Assembly (NCBI GenBank): GCA_000328365.1
Contig: KB309538.1
Span: forward strand, 510,590-574,589
Length of the DNA: 64,000 nt
Source of the DNA: Capitella teleta
Taxonomy: Eukaryota; Annelida; Polychaeta; Capitellidae
Reading direction: 5' to 3'
The notes under the pieces are model-generated. The model saw only the letters and a program-made list of their open reading frames with translations. It did no database searches and was not told the DNA's origin. Below are positions 1 through 11,672 of the stretch, in pieces. A program made the position numbers and the translations under genes. Positions within the stretch are counted from its first letter, which is position 1; each line of letters starts with the position of its first letter.

Positions 1-54
1 CCTTTCAATATTATTATCGTCGAACCGTTCAATCCTCGCATTTTGCATCATGTT

Positions 55-150
55 TATTTGGTCTCCATGGTGAGGCGACTGGCTTTCCCGGAAACTGCTT
101 TGTGTTCGAATCCGGTACCCTGTGAGGATATCCTGCCATTTCCATGGCAA
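55..150 (+). repeat. tRNA-derived SINE head (candidate)
   Basis: A near-perfect RNA polymerase III B box (GTTCGAATCC, 114-123) follows an A-box-like stretch at about 66-82, in the spacing seen in tRNA-derived SINEs. The sequence does not fold into a convincing intact tRNA cloverleaf, so a SINE head is more likely than a tRNA gene. The rest of 1-649 is AT-rich and shows no other feature I can support, apart from a likely 3' splice site at 613-614 just before the WDR17 start. That site suggests an upstream non-coding exon. Confidence 0.4.
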
Positions 151-649
151 CGGAGATTGCAATTACCTACTCCTAGTAAAATTATTTTCGAGGCCTCGTG
201 CTTCGTTAATATTCTATCACGATAAAAATTCAAGCGTGTATTTATCGCGCGACACTGTGGTTTTCATATCATCAATCGAATAACTACATGTACCAGGTAT
301 TCACGCCAGACTGCATTTTGTGAAATTTCCTCGTATTGGATAATTTTTTTATGTTTTATTATCGATTTTGTTTTCTTCTATTATTGGATATGTGGCCTGC
401 TATTAATTGATCATAGCCACACTTAATGTGGATTTTAATTTATCAAATAATTTGGGGTTTTAAGAACACTTCACATAACTTTCATTAATTAATTGTAGTC
501 ATAAAAAGTAATGACCAGTCGAGTACACGCAATGAAATCAGAATTTCCTACTTGAGTAATAATTTTGCATTTGATGAGCCATGTTAATTAATCAGCATCT
601 GTTTGCCAATTGCAGATGTGCTCATAGGTCCCCCCTTTCTGCCACTGAG

Positions 650-3600
650 ATGGCTGCCTCTGTGAAGCAGATCAACCTCCTTCCCGCAGGATGCCAGCCC
701 TGGAACAAAGATGTGTGCACTGCATCAGGGGACTGCTTTGCGTATTGCGCAACCCTGGCCATCTACATTTACCAGGTGAGCCGCTTGCTCTCATTCGCGT
801 CATCTGAATTCTTCGTTTTCAGCTCAATCCGACAACAAACAAGTTCCAACTCAGAACGATCATGTCGGAGCACAAGAAGACCATCACCAGCATCGCATTT
901 TCCACCCATGACCTTGACCTTTTGGCCAGCGCTGGCACTGACCTTCAGGTCATCATCTACAGCGTCAGCAGGCAGTGCGTCGTGGCGAAATTGGACAACT
1001 TGCGAGCGGCGCCGTTTTCGATCGCATGGTGTCCCCACGAAAGAGACAGCTTGAGCTTCATCTCTGGCAAAGGACCGTTGCACGTGTGGAACTACGCCTG
1101 CCCCACCCCCCAGGCGATGAACGCTCACCGTGATGTGCAGAACTTCATGTCAAACGTCTGCCAAATACGCTGGCACCACAGCGTCATGCAGAAGTTGGTG
1201 TGCGGCCACAACGACGGCAGTATCTCCGTCTTCACCCCCGGTTTGTTGCCTCGTCTCCCTTCTTCACGCTTTCATCTCTGAGTCGCAGGTTGTCGCGCTC
1301 AACGTCACGTGCTGCGACCGGAGAACTTTGAAGGCACGGACGAGGAGGACCCTGTGACGGCGGTGGAGTGGGACCCTCTGTCCAACGACTACCTGCTGCT
1401 GTCCAGCACCCACAATGGCGTTCGTCTGATTGACACATCATCTCTGAGCGTCATCATGAGCTTCTCGCTGCCCTCTGCTGCTGCTCAGGTTCACACCCTG
1501 GCGTGGTTGCACCAAGCGCCCGGGATGTTCGTCACGGGAGGTGAGGCGTGCATTCGCTCGTTCTCTACGACGTCATCTTTTTCTTCAGATGCACACTCGG
1601 GCGTCCTGCGATTGTGGAACGTCTCAAAATCATCTCCGATTGAAAATCTCCGCTTGAAGAAAACTGGTTTCCACGCTTTGCACGTTTTCTCATCTTCTCC
1701 TCAAGTTGATCAGCAAGAAACGGCGCTGAGCGGCACTAAACGCGGCAGTCTTCCCCCTTCCCTTAATGCTTCATCCCGATTTGCTCTTCCACCAGCCCAT
1801 GCCGTCTGCACTTTCCTTGATGGTGGCGTCGGTTTATATGACCTTGGGAAGCGGCGCTGGAATTTTCTTCGTGACCAGGTGTGTATTCTGACTGCCCTAT
1901 GAATGACGCATGAACATAGCAATGAACTCATTGGATGCAGGGTCATGTTGAAACCATCTTTGACTGCAAGTTCAAGCCAGATGATTGCGATCAACTTGCA
2001 ACGGGAAGTTTTGATGGCACGATTAAGATCTGGGACGTGAACACTTTGCAAGCGGTTCGTGTGTTCATTCAATGTTCTCTCTATGATTTATTTTTCTCAG
2101 ATCAACTCTTCACCTGGCAATGAGGGCGTCATCTACTGCCTGTCGTGGGCCCCTGCTGATTTGAACTGCATCGCCGCTTCTACTTCACGCAACGGTGTCT
2201 TCATCTGGGACGTGTCCAAGGGAAAAATCATCAGCCGCTTTAATGAGGTCAGTGACCTTCTTCTGTTTGACCTACTTTCACTGAATGCATTTTGACAGCA
2301 CGGTAAGAACCCCGTATATTGTGTGGCATGGAATCACAAAGATTCACGTAGGATTGCATCGGCCGGGGGAGATGGAAACTGGTGAGAAACACATCTCTTC
2401 TCCTTCTCCTGATTTTACTCCTCTCTCCTCCCCTCCTCGATCCTCCTCCTTCTCATTCATTATCCTCCTCCTCTTCATTCATTCTCCTCCTCTTCCTTGA
2501 TACAACTCCTCTCATCTCCTCCTCAGTATTGTGAGACAAGTTGACGGCAAAGTTTTGATGAAATACAAGCATCCAGGGGCCGTGTTTGGCTGCGATTGGA
2601 ACCCACACAACAAGTGAGACGATTCTGTTTGTTTTTTCTCCAATCAGCGTTCAGTATTCACCAGCCTCTGTTTTTCTCTTCCTTTGTGATCCAAATGATC
2701 ATCTTTTTGAGTCAGTTGCTGTGTTTGTTCCTTGCAGAGATATGTTGGCCACTGGATGTGACGATAAGAATGTGCGTGTGTATTACTTGGCGACCTCCAA
2801 TGATCAGCCGCTTAAAGTCTTTTCTGGCCACAAGTCGAAGGTCTTCCACATCCGATGGTCGCCGTTGCGCGAAGGCATCTTGTGCAGTGGGTCAGACGAC
2901 TGGTCCGTGTTCATTCATCTTCTGGCGTGAAAGATGAACGTTGTTTTAATTCAGCACAATTCGCTTGTGGGATTACACGCAGGAGTGTTGCTGCATGGTC
3001 TTACAAGGCCACACAGGTCCAGTGCGTGGTCTGCTCTGGAACTCTGAGATCCCCTATCTCCTGGTTTCCGGTTCCTGGGACTACTCCATCCGCGTGTGGG
3101 ACACCCGAGATGGTGCTTGCATTGAGACAGTGCTTGATCATGGAGCGGACGTCTATGGTTTGTGTTCTTATTTACGAGGTTAAATGCTTCATTATTTCCT
3201 GTCTCCAGGGGTCACGAGTCACCCGCAGCGACCGTTCAGCATAGCGTCCAGTTCCCGTGACTCCACCGTGCGCATTTGGTCGTTGACCCCGCTCGTTCAA
3301 CCGCTGGAGATCAGCATTTTGGCCGAGCGTCCTTGGGACCAGGTGCTCATTTCTCCTGGTCAGTTTCACTCATCTCGCATTCATAATCAACTTTTTTAGC
3401 ATAATACTAATTAAATGTGTCAATTTTTCCCCCACGGTTAGTTTTGGGAAAAGGTAAGAAATAGAAGCCTTGAGTTTGAAATTAAACTTTTTTTTTATTT
3501 TTTCGTTCTTACAATAACACTCTAACCTGGTTTTCTTTATATATTTTTTTTCCATGCAAGAATTTTTTTTTTTTTGAGTCTGCTTGCAGATTACTGTAGA

Positions 3601-6519
3601 TCGAAATATTTATAGGGATGCACATCGAGTTGAGAAATTTCCAGGACCCTAAGATGGAGTTAGGCTGGTTCCCTAAACATTGATTTAATTGAACGCCAGT
3701 CACCATAGTCAGGTGTATTCTGTGGGAATATACGCTCATTATCTCCTCAGTATTATTGCAGCAGTTGTCGGTTGTGACCTTGTTAGGGAACGCACAAACA
3801 TTCATTATTTTGGCCACCAATCCAGAGCTCTGTGCATCTCTAATATTGATCATAAAATATGATTTTAGAACTGGAATGTATCCAGATCTACACTTGGTCA
3901 CTATACACATCACTTTCCACCGTGCCGTTTTGAGCAAATTTTGATTTTGGGTTTTTACTTTGCACTTTTTTCTCTTAATTAACTTTGCTAACCGAAACAA
4001 TCTCTTTGAAGTCTTTTCACTGATTGATCCTAATTGCAGAGCATGCCAATGCCCTTGGCACTCTGCCAATTCTGGTCGGAAAGGAATCGCGAGATCTGAA
4101 GCTGAGCATTGAGAAGAGTCCAGGAGACGGACGACAGCAGACGCTGAGATGCTTCTCTAAATTCTTCCTTGTGAGTAAAAAAAAGCATTTTTGACATGTA
4201 TTGACTGCTAATTACATGAAGGAGCTGCCTTTTCTGACCTTTTATCCTCTGGTTTCTCTGCAGAGTTCCAGCGGAATAAGCAACTTGTGGGAGTTAGTGG
4301 CCATCATATGCGGATTGGAGGAGAACCTTTTATCTGAATCCTACAGTCGGGGAATTATGCATCACAGTCACATCTGTAAATACAGAGCGGTTGGTGACAC
4401 TAAAGTGATACAAGGTGACACCTGACACCTCCCTTCTGCAGTCTGCTGCTCAGGAACTTGAAATGGTGAAGATTTCCAAATTTGGAGCTGGCCTCGGAGC
4501 CCCCAGTCGAGAGGAACGCCTGAGGGAAGCGGCCAGCATTCACCTGAAGCTGGGAAACCTGCAGAGATATTGTGAGCTGCTGCTTGAACTGGGAGAGGTG
4601 AACGAGCAAAGCGTTGAGGAAGAATTTCATAAATGCTGAATGTTTCAGTGGGAGAAAGCGTTGTGTGTGGCACCTGGCGTTTCATTGGAATTCTGGAGGA
4701 AACTCACAAAACAGTGAATAATAAACTGATTGCTTATGATTGCTTAACGCGTTCTGCCCTGAACAGGAGAGCGGAGGTCCTGCTAGCGGAAGACAGCGAC
4801 GATGCCGTTCCGTTCTGCGTGGCTTCTGGAGAAACCGAGCGTCTCGTTCATCATTTCAGCCGGCATGGTCAGCTGCAGGATGCGTTCCTAACGGCAACGG
4901 CTGCCCACGAAGGCAGCATTATTGCACCAGTTAACCCTGTGAAGGGGGGACGGCGGTCATCTCAGAATGGTCAGCAGGAAGACAAAAGTGCGGAGCATCT
5001 GCTGATGGACACAGGACGGCAGCTGGCCGAGGGATACTTCTCGAGTGGAGCTCCGGTCCAGGCCGCTTGCTGCCATTTGGCCATAGATGATGTTAAGGTG
5101 AGCTACGACTCTTTGTGGTGACCTCATTTGCATATGTAAATGCAGGGTGCCATATGTCGACTGCTGCGTGGCAGTGAGTATGAGTTGGCTGCCAGTGTGA
5201 GCATTGTGCTCAAGTCTTTTCCTGACTTGACCAACTTTGCCATTGAATATTTATCACGGAGATGTGAGCGACTTGGCCAATGGTTCGTCAGTGGAGGGAG
5301 GGATGACGCCCAGCACTCATCTTTCCTTCTCTTTCAGGGAACTTGGGATTGATGTGCTGAAGGCTTGTGTGCATCAACCGGCTCAACTGCTCAGCCGATT
5401 GTGCGCAAGATGTGCTGCATCCATGGCGGAGATCAACCACCTGCACAGCAAGGTCAACATTTTCCTCCTTCACCTTCTCCTCTTCCTACTCCTCCTCCTC
5501 CCCCTCCTTCTCCTCCTCCTCCACCCTTCCTCCTCCTTCTCCTCCTCCTCCTCCTCATGCGTGTGCCTTTTATCCTGAACAGGCAGGCCTTCCCATGATG
5601 GACGCCTGTTTAGAGCAAGCGCAGGATGCTGAGTATCGCTTGGGTCGCATGAAGGAGCACGAGACGGGTGACGTTCTGCAGTGCGTGCAGTTATTCCTGC
5701 TGTCCACGCATCCTCATCTGGGCCTCAAGCATGGCATTGAGCACGTGCGGCAGCAGATGAGCTCAGCTGACTGGCGGGCGGAGGACTCCTGGGGCCTCAT
5801 TCAGATGATGTCATGCATGCGGACTGAGAAACTGCAGCACCAGAAGTGCACTCAGTGAGTAGTGCATAAAGGTCACAGATGTCTTTGAGCATGATTTCAG
5901 GTTGCGCAATGAACTTCTGCTGCTTAGTGCATACGTGGGAACCCTGTTGGCCATCAGGCGCAAGTACTGCAGCATTGTGCTCCCCTTGTTCAGACACACG
6001 CTGTGAGCAATTGCACCAAAAGAACTTGCTGATTAATAATTTATTCACAGGGAACTCATGAAGCAGGAGGTGTGGGATTTGCCGTCTCTGTCGTCCAGTT
6101 TGGTGACCTCTGAGATGGACGCCTGGCTGGCTCACCAAGCGGGGTAAGAATGGCCGGAAATAAATGTCACGCAGCAAAGTTTGCTCTGCAGGAAGCCCCC
6201 CGACAACAATGCTGTCTATACTGAGCTCATGCACAAAGTTGGCACTGAGCCAACATCGTTGGAAGTTGGTGAAGATTTTGTTGGCAGTTCTCACCTCCCA
6301 AGTCACTCTGACGTTCATGTGTCTATTCTGACGCAACATAGGATACAGGTCATTGCCCTCCTCACTCGCTCATCTTGGTATTGATTTATGCTGTTTCAGG
6401 GCCCAGCATTTTTCCTGGAAGATGGCCAGTCAACTCTGTCGATCAGTGATGCCATGATGTGGGCCAAAGTGAACGCGTTCTCTCCTCTGGGGTCAGGGGT
6501 CAGGATCAACCCCTTCTAA
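650..6519 (+). CDS. WDR17: WDR17, WD repeat-containing protein 17
   Basis: The model has 23 coding exons and encodes 1,279 aa (human about 1,320). Exons: 650-775, 823-1240, 1289-1540, 1589-1878, 1941-2054, 2101-2247, 2299-2381, 2527-2613, 2738-2902, 2955-3157, 3209-3358, 4040-4170, 4264-4389, 4442-4597, 4649-4713, 4767-5097, 5146-5282, 5338-5452, 5583-5854, 5901-6002, 6051-6143, 6192-6348, 6400-6519. The start ATG lies in a good context (GAGATGG) and precedes the conserved NLLPAGCQPWN segment. WD40 repeats fill about residues 45-680 (FDGTIKIWD, SWDYSIRVWD, SRDSTVRIWS). An alpha-helical, TPR-like region follows to the conserved C-terminus SPLGSGVRINPF. Colinear similarity to human WDR17 runs end to end. 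The molecular role of the family is poorly defined; it is presumably a scaffold. Most introns are 46-55 bp; the largest, 3359-4039, shows no recognisable element. Two introns, 2382-2526 and 5453-5582, are CTCCT-rich. Confidence 0.95.
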
Positions 6520-7511
6520 TCATGTGACCCTTTGTTTGTACCCTACGCCAACAGAAGCAGCGTCTTGCAACCCTCCCCTCATTGAGATTAGCTGAGACCT
6601 TTAATTGTTTCCGTCCATCATCTTTTCTCATCTTCGCTTTATTTGCTCATTATCACCATTCATCTAGTCTGCACATTGACTTTAAACCTGATTAAGCTAT
6701 AATCAATTCTAGTTCTATACAATGTACTCAATTTATTTATATTAATTTAATTAGTATCCTAATATTATTGTTGCCATAATTATATCTCCATAGTACTTCT
6801 CGTCTAGCATTACAATTTTATTACAAATTGACCCTTCTTCCCTTTGTGATGACTTCTGACATCAAGGGTGAAATTTAAATATTATTTAACGTTATGGTCA
6901 TTGCCTGCAAATGCTTTCTTGTTCTTCAAAATTGGACTCTTGTGTGCAATGTGAAATGAATTCCCCTCCCACACTCTTAATAGCCCAATTGTTATTTTGT
7001 TTTGGGTCTTGACAAATCTTATTGATATTACAATATTACAACAGAATTCATTCTAGACACAGTCCTTCAAAAGAATTTGTTGAAAAGGTTTTTAGTTGAA
7101 AAAAAATCTCTTGTAGTTTGCTTGTTCAGCTTTTCATCTCAATGCAGATAAATAAAATTTGGAATACCTACTTCTCATTTTTCTCATTATTTTCTTGGCA
7201 AAATGAATAATCTTAATTACTTGTAGTAAATTTATTTCAAAATGCAGGAGTTTATTCGAAGAACAACTTTGACAGACAAAGAGAGATGTTTCACTAACAA
7301 TTGGCATCAGATACTTGGTTGACCCTGTACAATTGATACAATGAGAAGTTTTAAACAATCCCAATCGGTGAATATTCTTGACATAAATTCCAAAACTACT
7401 TTTAGAATTGATAACATTCCTGTGATCGCGGCATTGTGTTGGCACTTGGAAAAAAACTTAGAAGGAATATTGAAAGATGGAATAAGTTCTAGGCTGGGCT
7501 GACGACTAATC
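6520..7511. terminator. Convergent 3' ends of WDR17 and SPATA4
   Basis: This 1-kb AT-rich gap separates the WDR17 stop codon from the SPATA4 stop codon. WDR17 has a poly(A) signal AATAAA at 7151-7156. SPATA4 has AATAAA on the minus strand at 7231-7236 and 7251-7256. The two transcripts should therefore end within roughly 100 bp of each other. No coding exon was found here. Confidence 0.6.
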
Positions 7512-9117
7512 TTAAAACCCGGCGATTGGAGAAGCGTGATTGGTACTAGGGCGTGAAACTTGTTGAACTTGCACCTCTTTGAAGGTCACAGTTGGTTCTC
7601 TACTGGGAGCTGCAAAAATTCAAATTGTTAGAAGAGAAATAATAAATTATAATGACCACTGACCTCTGCTCGCTTTGTGGTCAATTTCATTTTCTTGCAT
7701 GAAAGAAGTTTCACTTTTATCCCAAGAGCACGGCTCAGAGGAAGTGCTGGGTGCTCCACGACGCACGGCTAGCTCTCCCAGGGTCGGTTTCTTGTTGAAT
7801 CGAGAAGGATTTTCTAATCTTTCTTTTCGCCTGTTGTCAAGATGATCGCTGATGATGGAATGAGTCTGTAGCCAGGAGGATGTGAACTCATGAGTACTGA
7901 TGGTGATCACTTCACCTTTTGTTGGCCAAGGATCAAGCTCTGATCGGCCATCAGTTCAGTTTCCTTCAAATTATTCTTAATCGCTTGAGAAGCTGTGGAT
8001 CTTGCGTGCATTGGGAGTTTGTTCTGGTAAGCGCCGTCTGTGAAATCCACCATTTCATCTTGTGTGACTTTGCGAATTCTGAAGGAAAACAAAATGATTT
8101 CACTTTCATGTGATCTGCGGCGGATTCTACTCACTCCCTATTTGTGAGCAGCTGGTACATCCGCTCTACAAGAAGCTGAGCTGCATTTTCTTTGCAGTGA
8201 ATCGTGCCTTCAATGAACTCTGCAGGGATGTCAATGCTGTGCCGTTTGATGAACTGAGAACGCAATATTGGAATCCTTCTACGCTGTTACACTGAGCACT
8301 CACATTCTTCAAGAGTGACCAGTTACGAAGTTTCAGCTCAAGGGAGTCGCTCTGGTTGTAAAACATGTGCATTTCAACCTCTTGGGGGAAGTACCAGGAG
8401 AAAATCTCAGCCACCAGGTAGCCGTTGGTCAAATCCCTGCAGCGAAAACCAAAGAATTAATTACGTTATACCTATGTAACATCGCACTATAGTCTATACT
8501 GATACTCATAGTACTATTACTAGCTTAATGGCTATACTGTTTACAATTACCATTATTACATTTATTTTGCATACTTATTTACTGAAGAACAGGAAATTTT
8601 CGCCCACATGAAATTTTCAATATATTCGCGGTCACGATCGACCGCGAAAATTAGATGCCCGTCTTTCTGGGTGATCTCATACACTACATGACTACTGAGT
8701 GACTACTATATATGATCATGATCTACCTGACATACTACAGCGAGCCCAATGGGAGGTATACAGACCTCGCCCGAGAATCTGTGCTAATCATGATCCTACA
8801 TATGAGCAAAAATAAAGGCCTCAGCCATAAACCCGCGAAAATAACAGTCCATGGAAATTCCCTGTTCTACAGTAAATTCGTAATATACTAGTATACTGTA
8901 TAATAATTTACCGTGTATACTCTATTATAAAATTATATTATTATAAATTATAGGCGGAATATTATATATTATAGCTGTGAATCTGTCAATCTCAGAATCT
9001 AAATGCATGAAACAAATGATAAAGGAACGCTCATATTCACCATTTTGGGTACTTGACTTGCCAAGTCAAGTCCAAACTTTGGAGCCATTTGAGAACATCG
9101 CGAGTTAAGCCCGACAT
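7512..9117 (-). CDS. SPATA4: SPATA4-like CH-domain protein
   Basis: Six exons in transcript order, 9041-9117, 8304-8436, 8135-8253, 7916-8078, 7664-7865 and 7512-7609, encode 263 aa (human SPATA4 about 305). The N-terminus reads DVLKWLQSLDL and then DLTNGYLVAEIFSWYFP, the calponin-homology-like fold of SPATA4/SPEF1 relatives. It is followed by EFIEGTIHCKE and VDFTDGAYQNKLP, which match human SPATA4 block for block. The C-terminal part has the family motif KKPTLGELAVRRG. The vertebrate protein is testis-enriched and the fold is shared with microtubule- and axoneme-binding proteins, so a ciliary or flagellar role is plausible but inferred. Intron 1 carries a small inverted-repeat element; the other introns are about 50 bp. 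Confidence 0.9.
8577..8877. mobile_element. MITE-like inverted-repeat element in SPATA4 intron 1
   Basis: The two ends are inverted copies: ATTTACTGAAGAACAGG at 8577 onward, and on the opposite strand ATTTACTGTAGAACAGG ending at 8877. The 301-bp unit has no coding capacity and includes a GCGGTCACGATCGACCGC palindrome. No clear target-site duplication is visible, so the superfamily is unassigned. A 35-bp block at 8753-8787 recurs in EXOSC8 intron 2. Confidence 0.55.
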
Positions 9118-10672
9118 TTCTCCAAAATCGCAATAAACAGGACAAAAAGTTGGAAACTTGGAGGAAGTTTGTTTACTAGCAACCGAGTTCCGCACCGAAT
9201 CCTACGAGTTCTCTGATTGGTCATAAATTTACACATCCGGTTACGAGTTTCATTTTCGATTTCAGTTTCACAGAAATGACAACAAAGTGTCAATTTGAAA
9301 ATTATATATGCACTGAGATCATTCGGCATTTACAGCAATTCTATGTGTTTATTGAACATCGATAGGTAAATTTAACAAATAGGTAACTTTTCATCTATTG
9401 ATCGTAATTACTATTTATTTCTCCGGAAACCGTGTAACGGTGTATCGTGTACTGTAGGCTATACTCACGTAGCACGTACTGCTACTCCTATAAATTGTAT
9501 AAATAGTATAAATAGTATAACCATAATGCTAGATACTATAGAGGCTTAGAAGTTAAAATAGGTGGCGAAGCTCCCTATATTAGACTCCGCTACGGCTTGA
9601 GGAGCTAGCTACTCACGGAACTGTTACTGTACTATATCATACTACTACATTGTATCGTAATCGTGTACATGATCACTACATCAGTACATGACTGGACTCT
9701 GGAGTAGTCCTCCGGGGAGAACGCCACACGCATTCGGCATTGGGTAGTTGATAGTACATTTGGGGCCTGTTTTTTATTCAACTTCAACCTGGATCATGAC
9801 CAGCCCAGTGGTTAAGGAAGTCAGAGCCTGGAACAGCTTCAGGTTCCACTCAAATCTCGTGAGTTTTGGTTGTTAACTCGTTATGCATGCAAGAAATGTA
9901 TGTAGAAATCTCTTGTCACATGACAAGGGGCGAGACATCGTCCAAAGTCTCAAGGAGCGTTTTTCATGCAATGCACTTGACTTGGTCCAAACCATTCTCC
10001 GGTTTTGACATCACGTTCCAAGTTGAAATTTAATGAAAAATGCGCCCCAGTTCTCTGAGTGAGGCAGAATCCCAGCATTGCAGAGTCTTGAAATTCGGAA
10101 ATTCACAAATCAACTTCGTTTTATCATACTAAGTGACTCCGTTTTAAGTGGGCGTCACAGCCGTCACTCTTAATTTGCTCTGATATAATGCACGCTGTTA
10201 TCTAATTAGCGATCCATCAATGCAGCATAACTGTTTAAAATTTTAGTATAGACGTGCGTGCTTTCAATGTTTCCAAGCATACTTTCCGCATGTCCACTCC
10301 AAATGAGGCAAGTTAACAGAACTTTAAAGAATAACAAAGAGAATGACAAAGCTTTGTATAGACGCCGCAAATCCTTTGATCCATCGTATTGCAAGAATCT
10401 CCAAAAGAAACACAAATTTAATAACTACGGCGCTCGCTAAATAATGTTACCAGTAACATCGGCATCAGCCAGCTCTGAGTGGGTGACTGGTGTCAGTGAG
10501 TGGATGATGGAAGAGTATTTTAGGCCTATGCAGCAGAATTGGCACATATCAACAATCCCGCTTTCTCTCTGCATGACTCACAATGGTCTCCAAAGTCACT
10601 GTAGATTCTGACTATTTAACCATTGTGAAGGACACCGGTCTCATTTGATGCTCAATCACTGCAGATTCCCCG
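9118..10672. other. Divergent intergenic region SPATA4/MITD1
   Basis: About 1.5 kb lies between the two divergent starts. It is AT-rich, with no additional exon that I can support. It contains the SINE candidate listed separately and should include both promoters, but no TATA box or other core element stood out. Confidence 0.4.
9790..10040 (+). repeat. tRNA-derived SINE (candidate)
   Basis: An A-box-like CAGCCCAGTGG at 9801-9811 and a B-box-like GGTTCCACTC at 9842-9851 are spaced as in a tRNA head and followed by an unrelated tail. The 3' boundary is uncertain and no flanking duplication was recognised. Confidence 0.4.
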
Positions 10673-11672
10673 ATGGCTGAAACGGCCGCCGTGAGCCTTA
10701 TCACCAGAGCAGTGGAGTTGGATGCAGAAGGCCGTTATGACGAATCTCTCACCTTTTACCAAACGGGAATTCAACAGCTGTTGGCTGCTTCTAAAGGTTT
10801 CCAGCAATATTATCATTTTATGTCAATATGTTTGGTATTTTCAGGAATCACTGATCCCAATAAAAAAATTCACTTTAGGAAGAAAGTTGAAGAATACATG
10901 GAAAGAGCGGAAAAACTAAAGTCGTACATCTGCCGCATCAAAGAAGGTTGTTTATCGTGTTTTATTTTCACTGCCCAGGGGCATAATTACCTCATTTCTC
11001 AGCTGGGAAGTTCCATGAGCAGATACAGATTGCAGCTAACGCAACCGGCTACGGATACCGTCGTTTATTTGGACGCCTCCTTGACCCTATGTTGACCTCT
11101 GTGGAAGTTGAAGATCCGTATATTCGCAATCATCATCAGGTTTGCATGAAAACTTCTCCTGAATCGCGTCTTTATTGAATTTATTCACAGATTTTGAATT
11201 TTCTACGCTTTTGTGAAGTTTTGGTGAATTCTGAAGCTCAAGTTAAAAGCATCACTCTGCTCACAGGCAGAGACGAGGTTTCTATTTTATTTCGTTTGCA
11301 TGATTTCCATCTGATATGATTCCCGTCAGAATCCCACACAGCAACGAGAACAGCACTCAAAACTAGAAGAAATCGCAAAAAGTCTGCAGCAGAGAAACAT
11401 TGCTTTATCCGTGAAATATTCCAGCACCCTTCATGACAGGGAAATCCGGTAGGATGAGGGAATTCGCTTGTTTCTTCCTGTCTGAATTTCCTGATTTCGC
11501 CAGATTCAACAACGGATGGATCGCCAAGATCGGCAGAGGTCTCGATTATTTCAAAGCGCCCGCTGGCAAATTTGCGCTCGGCCAATTTGACCTGGATCTG
11601 CGGCAGTGCCATGCGACCACTGTGGACATCTTCCATACGCAATACACCAAAAGTGCTGATTCTGCATCATGA
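10673..11672 (+). CDS. MITD1: MITD1, MIT domain-containing protein 1
   Basis: Six exons (10673-10796, 10845-10946, 11003-11139, 11191-11277, 11330-11448, 11504-11672) encode 245 aa, against 249 in human. The N-terminal MIT domain (about residues 1-75: [20 protein letters not shown]) binds C-terminal tails of ESCRT-III subunits. The C-terminal phospholipase-D-like domain ([39 protein letters not shown]) binds membrane. In the family this protein stabilises the midbody during abscission at the end of cytokinesis. All introns are about 45-56 bp. It is divergent from SPATA4 and convergent with the Otu-like gene. Confidence 0.95.

Noticed and set aside
55-150. Genuine tRNA gene
   Set aside because: The B box is good, but acceptor and anticodon stems do not pair convincingly; a SINE head is more likely.
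3509-4069. 186-codon minus-strand open frame across WDR17 intron 11
   Set aside because: It lies mainly in an AT-rich intron, overlaps exon 12 antisense and has no recognisable domain.
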